Assembly: GCA_025362255.1 (NCBI GenBank)
Contig: JANYGY010000080.1
Coordinates: 1 to 15,856 of the forward strand
DNA: 15,856 nucleotides
Source of the DNA: Planctomycetales bacterium
GTDB taxonomy: Bacteria; Planctomycetota; UBA11346
Direction: 5' to 3'
Within the stretch, counting starts at the first letter, position 1; each line of letters begins with the position of its first letter. Shown here one piece after another: positions 6,886-14,471 of this stretch. The translations under genes and the position numbers were made by a program. The notes beneath the pieces were generated by a model, which was not told where the DNA came from, made no database searches, and worked only from the letters and a program-made list of their open reading frames with translations.

Positions 6886-7919
6886 GGGGTGCCTGGGCGC
6901 GATGACCCCAATCGCCGGCTGAGCGCGCCGGCGACGAGCACCGCGGCCAACGCCAAGCCCTTGGTCACATCGCCGAGATCATGTGGAATATCGAGCCGCC
7001 GTTCGAGCTGCCGCGCGCCCAGATCAAGACCGCTGAAGAAAAACGCCGCCGGAATCACGCCCAGCGGATGCAATCGGCCCAGCAGCGCGACGGCGATGCC
7101 GGCGTAGCCGTAACTGCGCACGTCGCTGGAGAGGAACCAGGTCACGCCAGCCACCTGCATGGCGCCAGCGATGCCCGCCAGGGCGCCGCTGCCGAGCGCG
7201 GCGGTGAGTTCGCGGCGGCCCACAGGAATGCCGGCAAAACGGGCGGCGAGTGGATTGAGGCCGATGACCTCTAACTCAAATCCGAGCGCGGTGCGCCGTT
7301 GCATCAGCCATAAGGCCACCGCCAGCATGACGGCCACGAGGAATCCGACATGCAACGGCGTCCCGGCAAACAGCAGCGGCATGCGACTGCCATCGGGCAC
7401 CATCGCACTTTGCGGCGCGGCGGTGGCGGGATCGTGCAGCGGCCCTTGGACGCAGACGCCGACGACATGGATCGCAATCACGTTGAGCAGAATGGTCGAC
7501 AACACCAACGGCACACCTCGGCCACGTTCGAGGCCGACCGCCACCGCGCACCACAGGGCGCCCGCCAGACCTCCGGCGATCAATGCCAACCATGGCAGAC
7601 AACTCCCCACCGGCCCAAGCGTCAGCACCGCCACGGCGGCGACCGCACCGAGCAGATATTGCCCTTCGAGACCGATGTTCAGCACGCCACTGCGCAGGGC
7701 GAGCGTCGCTGCCAAACCACACATCAGCAACGGGATGGCTTCCTGGGCGCAGATCGCCAAGCGCAACGGCGAGCCAGCGATCCCTGCCCAGCCGACTGCG
7801 ATCACCGACCACGGCGAAAATCCGGCAATCGCCAGACCGCCGACCACCAGCGCCAGGGCAAGTGTCGCCGCCCCGACGGCGATTATCGCCTCAGACATCG
7901 GGGCCCATTTCAAAATCAT
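6882..7919 (-). CDS. BMP-type ABC importer, inner-membrane permease 1 (nucleoside-type)
   Basis: This 345-residue multi-spanning permease is the second membrane subunit of the importer. The signature SGVLNIGLEGQYLLG (77-91) matches the longer permease (NupP-like) of BMP-family systems. It has an N-terminal membrane helix (about 10-33) and several later ones, with a cytoplasmic-loop type sequence LGFELEVIGLNPLAARFAGI that probably contacts the ATPase. I chose the ATG at 7919 because it forms an ATGA overlap with the ATPase stop. The frame is open 124 codons further upstream, but that part is the antisense-like shadow of the ATPase. Methionine 8 is a less likely alternative. Both ends overlap neighbours by 4 bases, which implies one transcript and coupled translation. 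Confidence 0.93.
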   Translation of the reverse strand: MILKWAPMSEAIIAVGAATLALALVVGGLAIAGFSPWSVIAVGWAGIAGSPLRLAICAQEAIPLLMCGLAATLALRSGVLNIGLEGQYLLGAVAAVAVLTLGPVGSCLPWLALIAGGLAGALWCAVAVGLERGRGVPLVLSTILLNVIAIHVVGVCVQGPLHDPATAAPQSAMVPDGSRMPLLFAGTPLHVGFLVAVMLAVALWLMQRRTALGFELEVIGLNPLAARFAGIPVGRRELTAALGSGALAGIAGAMQVAGVTWFLSSDVRSYGYAGIAVALLGRLHPLGVIPAAFFFSGLDLGARQLERRLDIPHDLGDVTKGLALAAVLVAGALSRRLGSSRPGTP

Positions 7920-9439
7920 GCGACACCCAGCATGAGGCGACCGATGTGAGCGCGATCGCACGCCGGCCAGCCACTGTCGGTCATCCGACCACCGAACAGC
8001 ACCAGCACCCGATCGGCGACGGATAAAAGTTCGTCGAGATCGTGATGCACCAGCAGCACTGCCGCCCCGTGATCCCGGGCGCTGACCAGGCGTTCCAACA
8101 CCTCGGCGCTGGCCGCGACATCGAGGCCGCGGGTCGGATTGATCGCGACGATCAGTTTCGGCTGGCGATGCAGTTCGCGGGCGATGACGACCTTTTGCTG
8201 ATTCCCTCCCGACAGCGAGGCAACCGTCGCCGCAGGTCCGGCGCCACGAATGGAGAACCGCTGAACCAGGTCGACCGCATGCGCCCGCCACGCCGCGAAG
8301 TCGAGCCAGCCGTAGCGCGCAAAAGGTGGGCGATGGTGATCCTTGAGCACCAAATTGCGCTCGATCGACAATTCCATGACCAAAGCCTCGTGCTGGCGGT
8401 CATCGGGGATCAGGCCGATGCGCTCGACGCCCGCGAGCCGTTGATCAGCGGGAATTCCAGGGGTTACCACGGCATCAGCCCGGTCTAACCCGAGCACGCA
8501 GCGCACCAATGCCGTCTGGCCATTCCCATCGACGCCGGCGATGGCGACGATTTCGTTCTGGTGCACGGTGAATGAAACATCGGTCAATCGCGGTGCTGGC
8601 GCGTTGGCTCTCTCGGACAACTTCGTGATCACCAGGGCCGGAGCACCAGTTACAGGCTGGCGCGCGGGTGACGGCAGATTCACGGTGGTGCCGACCATCA
8701 GCTCGGCCATGCGCTGCGTGGAAAGACCAGCAACCGGGCCGCTGTGAACCACTGCCCCCCGCCGCAAGATCGTCACCGCATCGCACACCCGTTCGACCTC
8801 ATGCAGCTTGTGGCTGATGAACAGCACGGTGGTGCCGGCGGCGGCCAGACGCCGCACCGCGGGCAACAGCTCATCGACTTCCTGCGGAGTCAGCACCGCC
8901 GTCGGCTCATCGAGGATCAACACACCTCTAGCGGAAAAGGGAGATGCTGTGCCCTGAACTGACCCAACCGAGAGCAGCGCCTTGATGATCTCCACCCGCT
9001 GCTGCTGGCCGACCCCGAGTGAGCTGATCCGGGCATCGGGATCGATCTGCCACTGGAGCATCGCGGCAGTCGCGCGAATGCGCGCCTGCCACGCGGCGTG
9101 ATCGACGAGACCGAGCCCGTGACTGGCTCCCAGGACGCACGCCTCGGTCACCGTCGCGGTCGGTACCAAGGTGAAATGCTGATGCACCATGCCCAGGCCA
9201 AGACGCGCGGCATCGCGCGGTGAACGTGGGCCTGACGACGTCCGATTTTCTGATGAGCCGATCTCGATCGCTCCGTGGTCAGCTCGTTCGAGGCCGAACG
9301 CGATGCGCATCAGAGTCGATTTTCCGGCACCGTTTTCACCCAGAACGCCGTGCACGGTGCCCGTCGCCGCGGTCAGCGACACGCCCGCCAGGGCGGTCAC
9401 TCCGCTGAAAGTCTTGGTGATCGATGCGAACCGGATCAC
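7916..9439 (-). CDS. BMP-type ABC importer, double ATPase subunit
   Basis: This 507-residue fused ATPase powers the importer at the inner face of the membrane. Domain 1: Walker A GENGAGKST (34-42), Q-loop region MVHQHF (84-89), signature LGVGQQQ (141-147), Walker B LILDEPT (174-180), H-loop His210. Domain 2: degenerate Walker A GVDGNGQTAL (302-311), signature LSGGNQQK (409-416), and a Walker B reading INPTRGLD (433-440) without the usual Asp-Glu pair. A weakened second site is normal for the RbsA/NupO-like family. The GTG start at 9439 forms a GTGA overlap with the binding-protein stop. The open frame extending 63 codons upstream carries no homology. Domain 1 has about 12-16 extra residues (157-172) between signature helix and Walker B. 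Confidence 0.94.
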   Translation of the reverse strand: MIRFASITKTFSGVTALAGVSLTAATGTVHGVLGENGAGKSTLMRIAFGLERADHGAIEIGSSENRTSSGPRSPRDAARLGLGMVHQHFTLVPTATVTEACVLGASHGLGLVDHAAWQARIRATAAMLQWQIDPDARISSLGVGQQQRVEIIKALLSVGSVQGTASPFSARGVLILDEPTAVLTPQEVDELLPAVRRLAAAGTTVLFISHKLHEVERVCDAVTILRRGAVVHSGPVAGLSTQRMAELMVGTTVNLPSPARQPVTGAPALVITKLSERANAPAPRLTDVSFTVHQNEIVAIAGVDGNGQTALVRCVLGLDRADAVVTPGIPADQRLAGVERIGLIPDDRQHEALVMELSIERNLVLKDHHRPPFARYGWLDFAAWRAHAVDLVQRFSIRGAGPAATVASLSGGNQQKVVIARELHRQPKLIVAINPTRGLDVAASAEVLERLVSARDHGAAVLLVHHDLDELLSVADRVLVLFGGRMTDSGWPACDRAHIGRLMLGVA

Positions 9440-10458
9440 TTGGCCGCTGGAGCCGCCGGCGCTGGCCGTTCGTCGGGAATCGTCAGCGTGCCGGCAATCA
9501 GGGCGGCGCCTGCCGCGGTAATCTTGGCTTGCAGCGCGGCATCGATTGGGCCTTTGAGTAGCACGGGATTCAAAACCGCGACGCAGGTGCCGGTGGCCAA
9601 GTTTTCGCGGACGATTCCGGGCTTCCATGTTTTGTCGCGGACCTGCTTGGCGACATGGGCGAACGCTTCATCGAGACGGATGATCGCGCTCGCCAGGGTC
9701 CATTGCCCGGCGGCGGGATTGGCGTTGGCGTCGCCCACGCAGCCATAGGTCCACACCAATTTTTGAGGATTGGCGGTGTTGTGCTCCTTGATCGCTTCGT
9801 AGACGCCACGCGCCGCCGCATCGACATCAGGATAGATCTGATCGATGCCTTGGCTGATAAAGGCCTCGGTCTGCGATTTGTTCTGCGCGACCTGGTCCCA
9901 ACTGGTGTAGGCCTCGGCCACGGTGACGTCCGCCCGTACGCTTTTGGCGCCTGCAACGAATCCGCGATAGCACGCTTTAACTGAGGGAAACGCGCCGCCA
10001 CCGATGAAGCCGAGCTTGCCGGATTTGGTCAAGGTGCCGGCAATGATTCCGAGCTGATAGCTCGCCTGGGACACATCGAAATCGATGCTGACGATGCCCG
10101 GACGTTCGACATCCGCGCCACTGACCGCAAACTTGGTGGTGGTGATGGTCTTGGCGGCCTCAGCCGCCGGATTGAGGAATTCGTAGCCGTGGGCGATCAC
10201 CAGATCGAAGCCATCCGCGGCGCAGTCGCGCAATTCGGTGCCCGCCTGATCGGCTGAAACTTTTTGCACCACGGTGGTGCGCGAGCCGGCCGCAGTGAGT
10301 TTGTCGAGCCCCTGTTTGGCTAATTGGCTCCAGCCGCCGTCATTGATCGAGCCGGTGGTCAGCAGGGCGACTGCTGGTTCAGCCGCAGACGCGCTGGCCA
10401 TCAGCAAGGCCAATCCGAGCACCCGCGGCAGAAAAGAAGAAGCGATTGAAAACCACAT
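9436..10458 (-). CDS. BMP-family substrate-binding protein of the ABC importer
   Basis: This 340-residue secreted protein captures the ligand for the importer encoded directly downstream. A signal peptide occupies about residues 1-26 with a likely signal peptidase I cut after ASA. There is no lipobox cysteine, so it is probably free in a periplasm rather than a lipoprotein such as PnrA/TmpC. BMP-family motifs are clear: GSINDGGWSQLAKQGL near the mature N-terminus, then IAHGYEF, SIDFDVSQASYQLGIIAG, GKLGFIGG and the SQGIDQIYPD region. Family members bind purine nucleosides, riboflavin-like or other small ligands; the ligand here is unknown. The ATG at 10458 is chosen because GGAG (10466-10469) lies 7 bases upstream. 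The frame is open 24 codons further. An Ala/Pro-rich tail closes the protein. It follows alr by 29 bases. Confidence 0.94.
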   Translation of the reverse strand: MWFSIASSFLPRVLGLALLMASASAAEPAVALLTTGSINDGGWSQLAKQGLDKLTAAGSRTTVVQKVSADQAGTELRDCAADGFDLVIAHGYEFLNPAAEAAKTITTTKFAVSGADVERPGIVSIDFDVSQASYQLGIIAGTLTKSGKLGFIGGGAFPSVKACYRGFVAGAKSVRADVTVAEAYTSWDQVAQNKSQTEAFISQGIDQIYPDVDAAARGVYEAIKEHNTANPQKLVWTYGCVGDANANPAAGQWTLASAIIRLDEAFAHVAKQVRDKTWKPGIVRENLATGTCVAVLNPVLLKGPIDAALQAKITAAGAALIAGTLTIPDERPAPAAPAAK

Positions 10459-10465
10459 GAGCGAA

Positions 10466-10469
10466 CTCC
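10466..10469 (-). promoter_or_regulatory. Shine-Dalgarno site for the BMP binding protein
   Basis: GGAG sits 7 bases before the ATG at 10458. It is one of the few clear ribosome-binding sites in the window and fixes the start of the binding protein, so that the reading begins with a proper signal peptide. It may also allow this subunit to be made in excess over the other importer parts. Confidence 0.75.
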
Positions 10470-10487
10470 AAAGGTGATGAAAAAAAA

Positions 10488-11585
10488 TTACGGAACGCCG
10501 ACAACTTCGCAGCGACCACGCAAGCCGCACAGCACGTCGTAGGGGATGGTGTTGGCCAGGCTCGCCAGCTCGTTGATCGTGACCTGTTCGCTGCCTTGAC
10601 CACCGAACAGCACCACCGCCTCGCCGGGTGATGGCGGAAACGGCAAATCAGTCAGATCGACGATCAGGTAATCCATGGTCACCCGACCCAGCACCGGACA
10701 GCGCCGACCTTGGATCAGCACGTTTCCCTTATTCGACAACGCGATCGGGTAGCCATCGGCGTACCCCACCGGCACGATGCCGCACAGGCTGTCACGTTCG
10801 AGGATGCAGGTGTGGTTGTAGCTGATCCCGTGGCCCATCGGCAGTGCCTTCACCAGGCTCAGCGATGACACCCAACGCACGGCCGAGCGCAGGCCGATGT
10901 TGGGACAGCCATCGGGAATCACGCCGGTCAGCAGCAGGCCGACGCGCACCGCATGGGTGTTGCCCTTGGGGCGCAGCAGCAGGCCTTCGGAGTTGGCCCA
11001 GTGGACCCACACATCCGGCGGCAGAGGCGGCAGGCGGGCGAGCAGATCCGCCATCGATTGCTCTTGCTGCGCTGCCAGGGCGGCATTGTCGGCCATCGGA
11101 TAATGTGTGGAAATCCCCGCCAGACGCACCGTCGTCCAGGCGAGGACCTCTTTGATGATGGCTTCGGCGTCGGCCGGCCGGGCGCCGAAACGACCCATGC
11201 CGGTGTCGACGTTGACATGCACCGGCACCGGCGCGCGGGGATTGGCGAGATGGGCGAATTCCTGGACTTCTTCGATCGTCGACACCAGCACCTCATAGCC
11301 GCTGGCGGTGACCGCCGGGCGCTCTTCGGGCAAGGGCGCACCCAGCAGGATCACCCGCGCCTCGGGCACCGCTGAGCGCACCCGATCGGCCTCGCCGATG
11401 GTCGCCACGGCGATCGCGGCGATGCCTGCTTCGTGATAGATCCGCGAGCAGCGCTCAAGACCCAGGCCATAGGCATCAGCCTTGCACACCGCGACCACGT
11501 GCCGCCCGTCAGCGGCCTTGCGAATCGCCGCGACGTTGGCCCGCAGGGTGCTGTAACTCACTTCGACCCGATTGCGCCAGGCCAT
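10488..11585 (-). CDS. alr: alanine racemase
   Basis: Alr interconverts L- and D-alanine with pyridoxal phosphate and supplies D-alanine for peptidoglycan. The 365-residue length is normal. The PLP lysine is K35 in AVCKADAYGLG. The catalytic tyrosine of the opposite face is Y256 in GHGISYNHT. Other family landmarks are VNVDTGMGRFG (125-134), VGYADGYP (273-280) and GRVTMD (300-305). The ATG at 11585 is used because the family N-terminus (RVEVSYSTLRANVAAIR) begins right after it and because it lies 2 bases past the tsaB stop. The frame is open 31 codons further upstream inside tsaB. The TAA stop is followed by eight T and then the BMP leader. It is soluble and cytosolic. Confidence 0.96.
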   Translation of the reverse strand: MAWRNRVEVSYSTLRANVAAIRKAADGRHVVAVCKADAYGLGLERCSRIYHEAGIAAIAVATIGEADRVRSAVPEARVILLGAPLPEERPAVTASGYEVLVSTIEEVQEFAHLANPRAPVPVHVNVDTGMGRFGARPADAEAIIKEVLAWTTVRLAGISTHYPMADNAALAAQQEQSMADLLARLPPLPPDVWVHWANSEGLLLRPKGNTHAVRVGLLLTGVIPDGCPNIGLRSAVRWVSSLSLVKALPMGHGISYNHTCILERDSLCGIVPVGYADGYPIALSNKGNVLIQGRRCPVLGRVTMDYLIVDLTDLPFPPSPGEAVVLFGGQGSEQVTINELASLANTIPYDVLCGLRGRCEVVGVP

Positions 11586-11587
11586 GA

Positions 11588-12265
11588 TTACTGCTGCGCT
11601 CCAGCCGGATGCTGTTCGTGTTGCCGTTGCAGGACCGGTGCCGGTTGCTGCCGGTATTCGGGCAACACCGCCGACCACTCGGTGGGCGTCGTCTGCGGGG
11701 CCAAGCGGGCAACGCCACGCGCGGTGACCGCCGCCGGATCACCCAGTCGGATTCCCGGGCACCAGCGTTCGGCCAGCCCTGGCTTGGCAGTCAACGCCGG
11801 GCCGATCGCGATCGCGCCAGCGCTGAACGTCGCCGGATGCAGCGTCGGGGTTATCGCATCAAGCGTGGCCACCGATTCCGCCATGGTCGTCAGCTGTCCG
11901 TCGACGACCTGGAAAAGCCCATGAAAAGTCGTGTCTTTCTTCAAGGGCAGCAAGACCCACCACAGGCCATCACCGCGCTCCATCGCCAGCGCCGCCAGCG
12001 CATCCACCGCATGCACCGGAACCTGTTCGATCCACGCCAAGGTGCGCGCGGCGGTGATCCCGATGCGCAGACCAGTGAAACTGCCCGGACCATGCGCGAC
12101 CGCGATCGCGGTCGGCTTGCCGTGCTCGCGGATCAGCGAATCGAGCAGCGCCACCAACCCTCGTTCGGCCTCGTCACCGGCGAGATCACGAAAAACAATT
12201 TCGCGACCATCAGCCATCACGCAGGCCGAAGCCGAACGCGCCACGCACTCGAAAGCCAGCAGCAT
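11588..12265 (-). CDS. tsaB: tRNA threonylcarbamoyladenosine biosynthesis protein TsaB
   Basis: TsaB is the dimerisation partner of TsaD in making t6A at position 37 of ANN-decoding tRNAs. The 225-residue protein carries the hallmark HGPGSFTGLRIGI (58-70), followed by the helix TAARTLAWIEQVPVHAVDALAALA. The N-terminus reads MLLAFECVARSASACVM, where most homologues have an LAIDTS-type strand, so the ATP-fold Asp is replaced by Glu and the Thr/Ser is lost. TsaB is not itself catalytic, so this may be tolerated. After the usual PxYR-like end (202-205) there is an unusual 20-residue Gln/Pro-rich tail. The ATG at 12265 is the family start; the frame is open 102 codons upstream inside rsuA. It lies 10 bases after rsuA and 2 bases before alr. 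tsaD and tsaE are not in the window. Confidence 0.92.
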   Translation of the reverse strand: MLLAFECVARSASACVMADGREIVFRDLAGDEAERGLVALLDSLIREHGKPTAIAVAHGPGSFTGLRIGITAARTLAWIEQVPVHAVDALAALAMERGDGLWWVLLPLKKDTTFHGLFQVVDGQLTTMAESVATLDAITPTLHPATFSAGAIAIGPALTAKPGLAERWCPGIRLGDPAAVTARGVARLAPQTTPTEWSAVLPEYRQQPAPVLQRQHEQHPAGAQQ

Positions 12266-12275
12266 GCCGTGCACC

Positions 12276-13037
12276 TTACGGTGCAACCGGCTTCGCCAAG
12301 CCCCCCGACCCGGCACTGCGTCCATGGAGGAGCAGCAATTCAGTCTCGGTGATCGGACGCATCGCTCCAGGCGGCAGGTCGGCGGGAATGTCCAACCCAC
12401 CGATCCGGTCACGATGCAGGCGTTCGACCTTGCCGCCCAGCGCTTCGAACATCCGGCGCACCTGATGATAGCGACCTTCGGCGAGCAACAGGGTCGCGGT
12501 GCCCAGGCCCTCGGCGTTGGTGCCATCAAGCACCAATTCGGCGGGCAGGGTCGGCTTGGGGTCGCCCTCAAGCTGCAGCCCGGCGGCCACGCGATTGACC
12601 GCTTGGCTGCTGAGGACGCCTGAAAAAACCACGCGATAACGTTTTTCGAGATGTTTTTTCGGGTTCGTCAATTGATGGATGAGCGGGCCATCGGTGGTGA
12701 CGATAAGCAGACCACTGGTGTCGCGATCGAGCCGGCCAGCAGTGTTCATGCTCAAATGACGAAACGCCTCGGGCACCAATTCGTCGACCAGCGGGGCCTC
12801 GGCAGGATCGTGGCTGCACGAATGGCCGAGTGGTTTGTGCAGCACCAGGGTCGCGCTGGTGATCAGCTCGACGACCTCTTGTCCACGTACCGTGACCCGC
12901 CGACCGCGCACCAGATGGCCATGTTCACGGATCGTCCGGCCCTCGACCTTGACCGCGCCGAAGTGGATCATCTGGCGCACGGCACTGCGGGTGCCGAATC
13001 CGTTTTGCGACAGGAAAGCATCGAGACGGTCAGACAT
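12276..13037 (-). CDS. rsuA: 16S rRNA pseudouridine synthase, RsuA type
   Basis: RsuA-type enzymes isomerise a uridine in 16S rRNA (U516 in Escherichia coli). This 253-residue protein starts with an S4 RNA-binding domain (RLDAFLSQNGFGTRSAVRQMIHFGAVKVEG, about 4-33), then the catalytic block GRLDRDTSGLLIVTTDG with the nucleophile D104. LTNPKKHLEKRY and EGRYHQVRRMFEALGGKVERLHRDRIGG follow, matching RsuA better than RluB or RluE. It ends ITETELLLLHGRSAGSGGLAKPVAP with a short extra tail. The start ATG at 13037 gives a complete S4 domain. It follows rsmC by 39 bases of T-rich and A-rich sequence, the widest gap in the operon, with no clear ribosome-binding site. Which exact uridine it modifies is inferred from the family. 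Confidence 0.93.
   Translation of the reverse strand: MSDRLDAFLSQNGFGTRSAVRQMIHFGAVKVEGRTIREHGHLVRGRRVTVRGQEVVELITSATLVLHKPLGHSCSHDPAEAPLVDELVPEAFRHLSMNTAGRLDRDTSGLLIVTTDGPLIHQLTNPKKHLEKRYRVVFSGVLSSQAVNRVAAGLQLEGDPKPTLPAELVLDGTNAEGLGTATLLLAEGRYHQVRRMFEALGGKVERLHRDRIGGLDIPADLPPGAMRPITETELLLLHGRSAGSGGLAKPVAP
12602..12629. repeat. short dispersed near-repeat, copy 2 (inside rsuA)
   Basis: CTTGGCTGCTGAG, then about five bases, then CTGAAAAAAC, matches 5012-5041 apart from one substitution and a 2-base gap. Here it encodes the VFSGVLSSQA part of RsuA on the minus strand. See the copy at 5012. Confidence 0.4.
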
Positions 13038-13076
13038 ATCAGGTTTTTTTTCGATTTTTTGGGATGAGGCAAAACA

Positions 13077-14072
13077 TTAGAAACGGGTCAGTTCAAGAAC
13101 CTTGAACCGTCCATTATCCGCCACTTGGCGCAGCTCGCCCAGGCGATGCAGATCGGCTTCGTAGGCTAATTGGCGGTTTGCCACCACCAGCACGTGCCGC
13201 GCCTTGGTCACCGCGAACAGCCGCCGAGCGACCGTCAGATCGAACAAGCTGCCAGCATGACAAGGCGGATTGAGCAGCGCGAGATCGGCGTCAGGCCAGG
13301 GCCAGGGATCCTGATCATCCCACCAGGACACCGTGATTTTCGGCGAACCAGCGGCATTTGCTGCGGCGCAGGCGACTGCCCGGGCATCGGCGTCGAGCAG
13401 CAGGACATCAGCCGAGGGCCACCGCAATCCGGCCGCGATGCCGAGATGGCCGGCTCCGCAGCCGACATCGACGATTCGGGAAATCGGCAATTCACTCGGC
13501 GACGTCCACGTGGCCAAGACGTCGAGCAGCAAGGCGGTGCCCTCATCAAGTCCATCTGCCGAAAAAACACCGGGGTCGACTGCCAATGGTCGGCCATCAG
13601 GCAACTGCACGCACGTCGGCGGAACCGCCGGTAGAACCGCTTGGTTCCGCGGAAATTCGACCACCCGGCCATGTCCGCGATTGACCAGGATGGTGCCGCT
13701 GACGCCAAGCAGAGCACTTAACCGCTTGGCCCAGGTCGCGATGCCGATGTCGTTCTGGCCAGCGATCAGCAGACGGCCGCCGGGGGCAAGTGCCTGCCAC
13801 GCCGCCGCGAGATCCGCGATGGTCGCGTCGCGCCCTTTGCCGATGCGGACCACCGCCTGGGCGAATCCGCTCAGCCCAGCCGACGACTGCTGATTGACGA
13901 TTCCCGCAGCCGCTGCCGCCCGCGCTTGGCTGCGCCACGGCACCACTGCCACCCCTCCCGTGCGGGCGACCGCCTGCCAGCCGTGCCATTCAACGGACGG
14001 TGCCTCGAACAGCACCCCGGGATCACCCACCAAATCGGCCGAGAAATCGGCCTGCGCTGCCGGTCCGCTCAC
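13077..14072 (-). CDS. rsmC: 16S rRNA guanine-N2 methyltransferase, RsmC type
   Basis: RsmC-type enzymes use S-adenosylmethionine to methylate N2 of a guanine in 16S rRNA (G1207 in E. coli). The 331 residues show the two-domain RsmC layout: a degenerate N-terminal methyltransferase-like half (about 1-150), then the active domain. Landmarks are DPGVFSADGLDEGTALLLD (166-184), SAM motif I VDVGCGAG (201-208), acidic motif II near LLLDAD, catalytic LLNPPCHAG (266-274) and the RsmC-like ending VANRQLAYEADL...GRFKVLELTRF. Most homologues have NPPF or NPPY where this has NPPC. The start is the GTG at 14072, overlapping the xseB stop as GTGA. RlmG is a related alternative, but the LDEGT block and length favour RsmC. 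Confidence 0.9.
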   Translation of the reverse strand: MSGPAAQADFSADLVGDPGVLFEAPSVEWHGWQAVARTGGVAVVPWRSQARAAAAAGIVNQQSSAGLSGFAQAVVRIGKGRDATIADLAAAWQALAPGGRLLIAGQNDIGIATWAKRLSALLGVSGTILVNRGHGRVVEFPRNQAVLPAVPPTCVQLPDGRPLAVDPGVFSADGLDEGTALLLDVLATWTSPSELPISRIVDVGCGAGHLGIAAGLRWPSADVLLLDADARAVACAAANAAGSPKITVSWWDDQDPWPWPDADLALLNPPCHAGSLFDLTVARRLFAVTKARHVLVVANRQLAYEADLHRLGELRQVADNGRFKVLELTRF

Positions 14073-14323
14073 GCGGGCTCACTGCCTGGCAGCCGCACGG
14101 CCCCCGCGCCAGATCCCTGCTGCTCATCCTCACCCCGCAGCTCGGTCAACCGCGCCGCATAGCGATCCAGCATTAGTTTTGCAGCACGCACCGCCTTCAA
14201 GCCGGCTTCATAACGGGTCAGCGAGTCCTCCAAGGGCAGCTCACCCCCCTCCAAAGCAGCGACCGCCTGCTCAATCGCGTTGAAATGATCTTCGATGCTC
14301 AACGGGTTCGCAGACTTGGCCAT
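14069..14323 (-). CDS. xseB: exodeoxyribonuclease VII small subunit
   Basis: XseB is the small subunit that assembles with XseA into exonuclease VII, which degrades single-stranded DNA. The 84 residues give the typical two-helix hairpin: SIEDHFNAIEQAVAALEGGELPLEDSLTRYEAGLKAVRAAKLMLDRYAARL. The GELPLEDSLxxYExGxxLxxxCxxxLxxAE pattern of the family is clearly recognisable, with Ala in place of the usual Cys. The C-terminus (about 64-84) is a low-complexity Gly/Gln tail. xseA is not present here. This is the first gene of the nine-gene minus-strand run, and its stop overlaps the rsmC GTG. The ATG at 14323 faces the STAS gene across a 148-base divergent spacer, where its promoter should lie. Confidence 0.93.
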   Translation of the reverse strand: MAKSANPLSIEDHFNAIEQAVAALEGGELPLEDSLTRYEAGLKAVRAAKLMLDRYAARLTELRGEDEQQGSGAGAVRLPGSEPA

Positions 14324-14370
14324 GCCGGCACCGTACGCAGACGCCGGGGTGCGGAAGTCCCTGATGGCTC

Positions 14371-14399
14371 TTGATCCCCTTGGCGGGCGAGCCTAATCT
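14371..14399 (+). promoter_or_regulatory. candidate sigma70-type promoter for the STAS gene
   Basis: TTGATC (14371-14376) and TAATCT (14394-14399) are separated by exactly 17 bases. They match 4 of 6 and 3 of 6 consensus positions. A start near 14406 would give a leader of about 65 bases that includes the phased repeat at 14414-14451. Matches are weak, so this is only a candidate. Confidence 0.3.
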
Positions 14400-14413
14400 C
14401 AAACGCGTGCGAC

Positions 14414-14451
14414 CGCTCCGGGCCGCATCTCACTCGCCTCGGGCCGCAACT
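14414..14451. repeat. direct repeat with 21-base period in the xseB/STAS divergent spacer
   Basis: CGGGCCGCA occurs at 14419-14427 and 14440-14448. Extending the comparison gives CGC, two variable bases, CGGGCCGCA, one variable base, CT. The 21-base period is two helical turns, which would place both copies on the same DNA face. It could be a tandem operator, or a feature of the leader RNA. No known regulator motif is recognised. Confidence 0.4.
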
Positions 14452-14471
14452 TTCAAGTTTCAAGGTTTCCT

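Noticed and set aside
7920..8291. N-terminal extension of permease 1 by 124 codons
   Set aside because: The extra part is Arg/Ser-rich, overlaps the ATPase in another frame, and the ATG at 7919 forms an exact ATGA overlap.
9440..9628. N-terminal extension of the ATPase by 63 codons
   Set aside because: It overlaps the binding-protein gene. The GTG at 9439 starts exactly where ATPase homology begins and overlaps the upstream stop.
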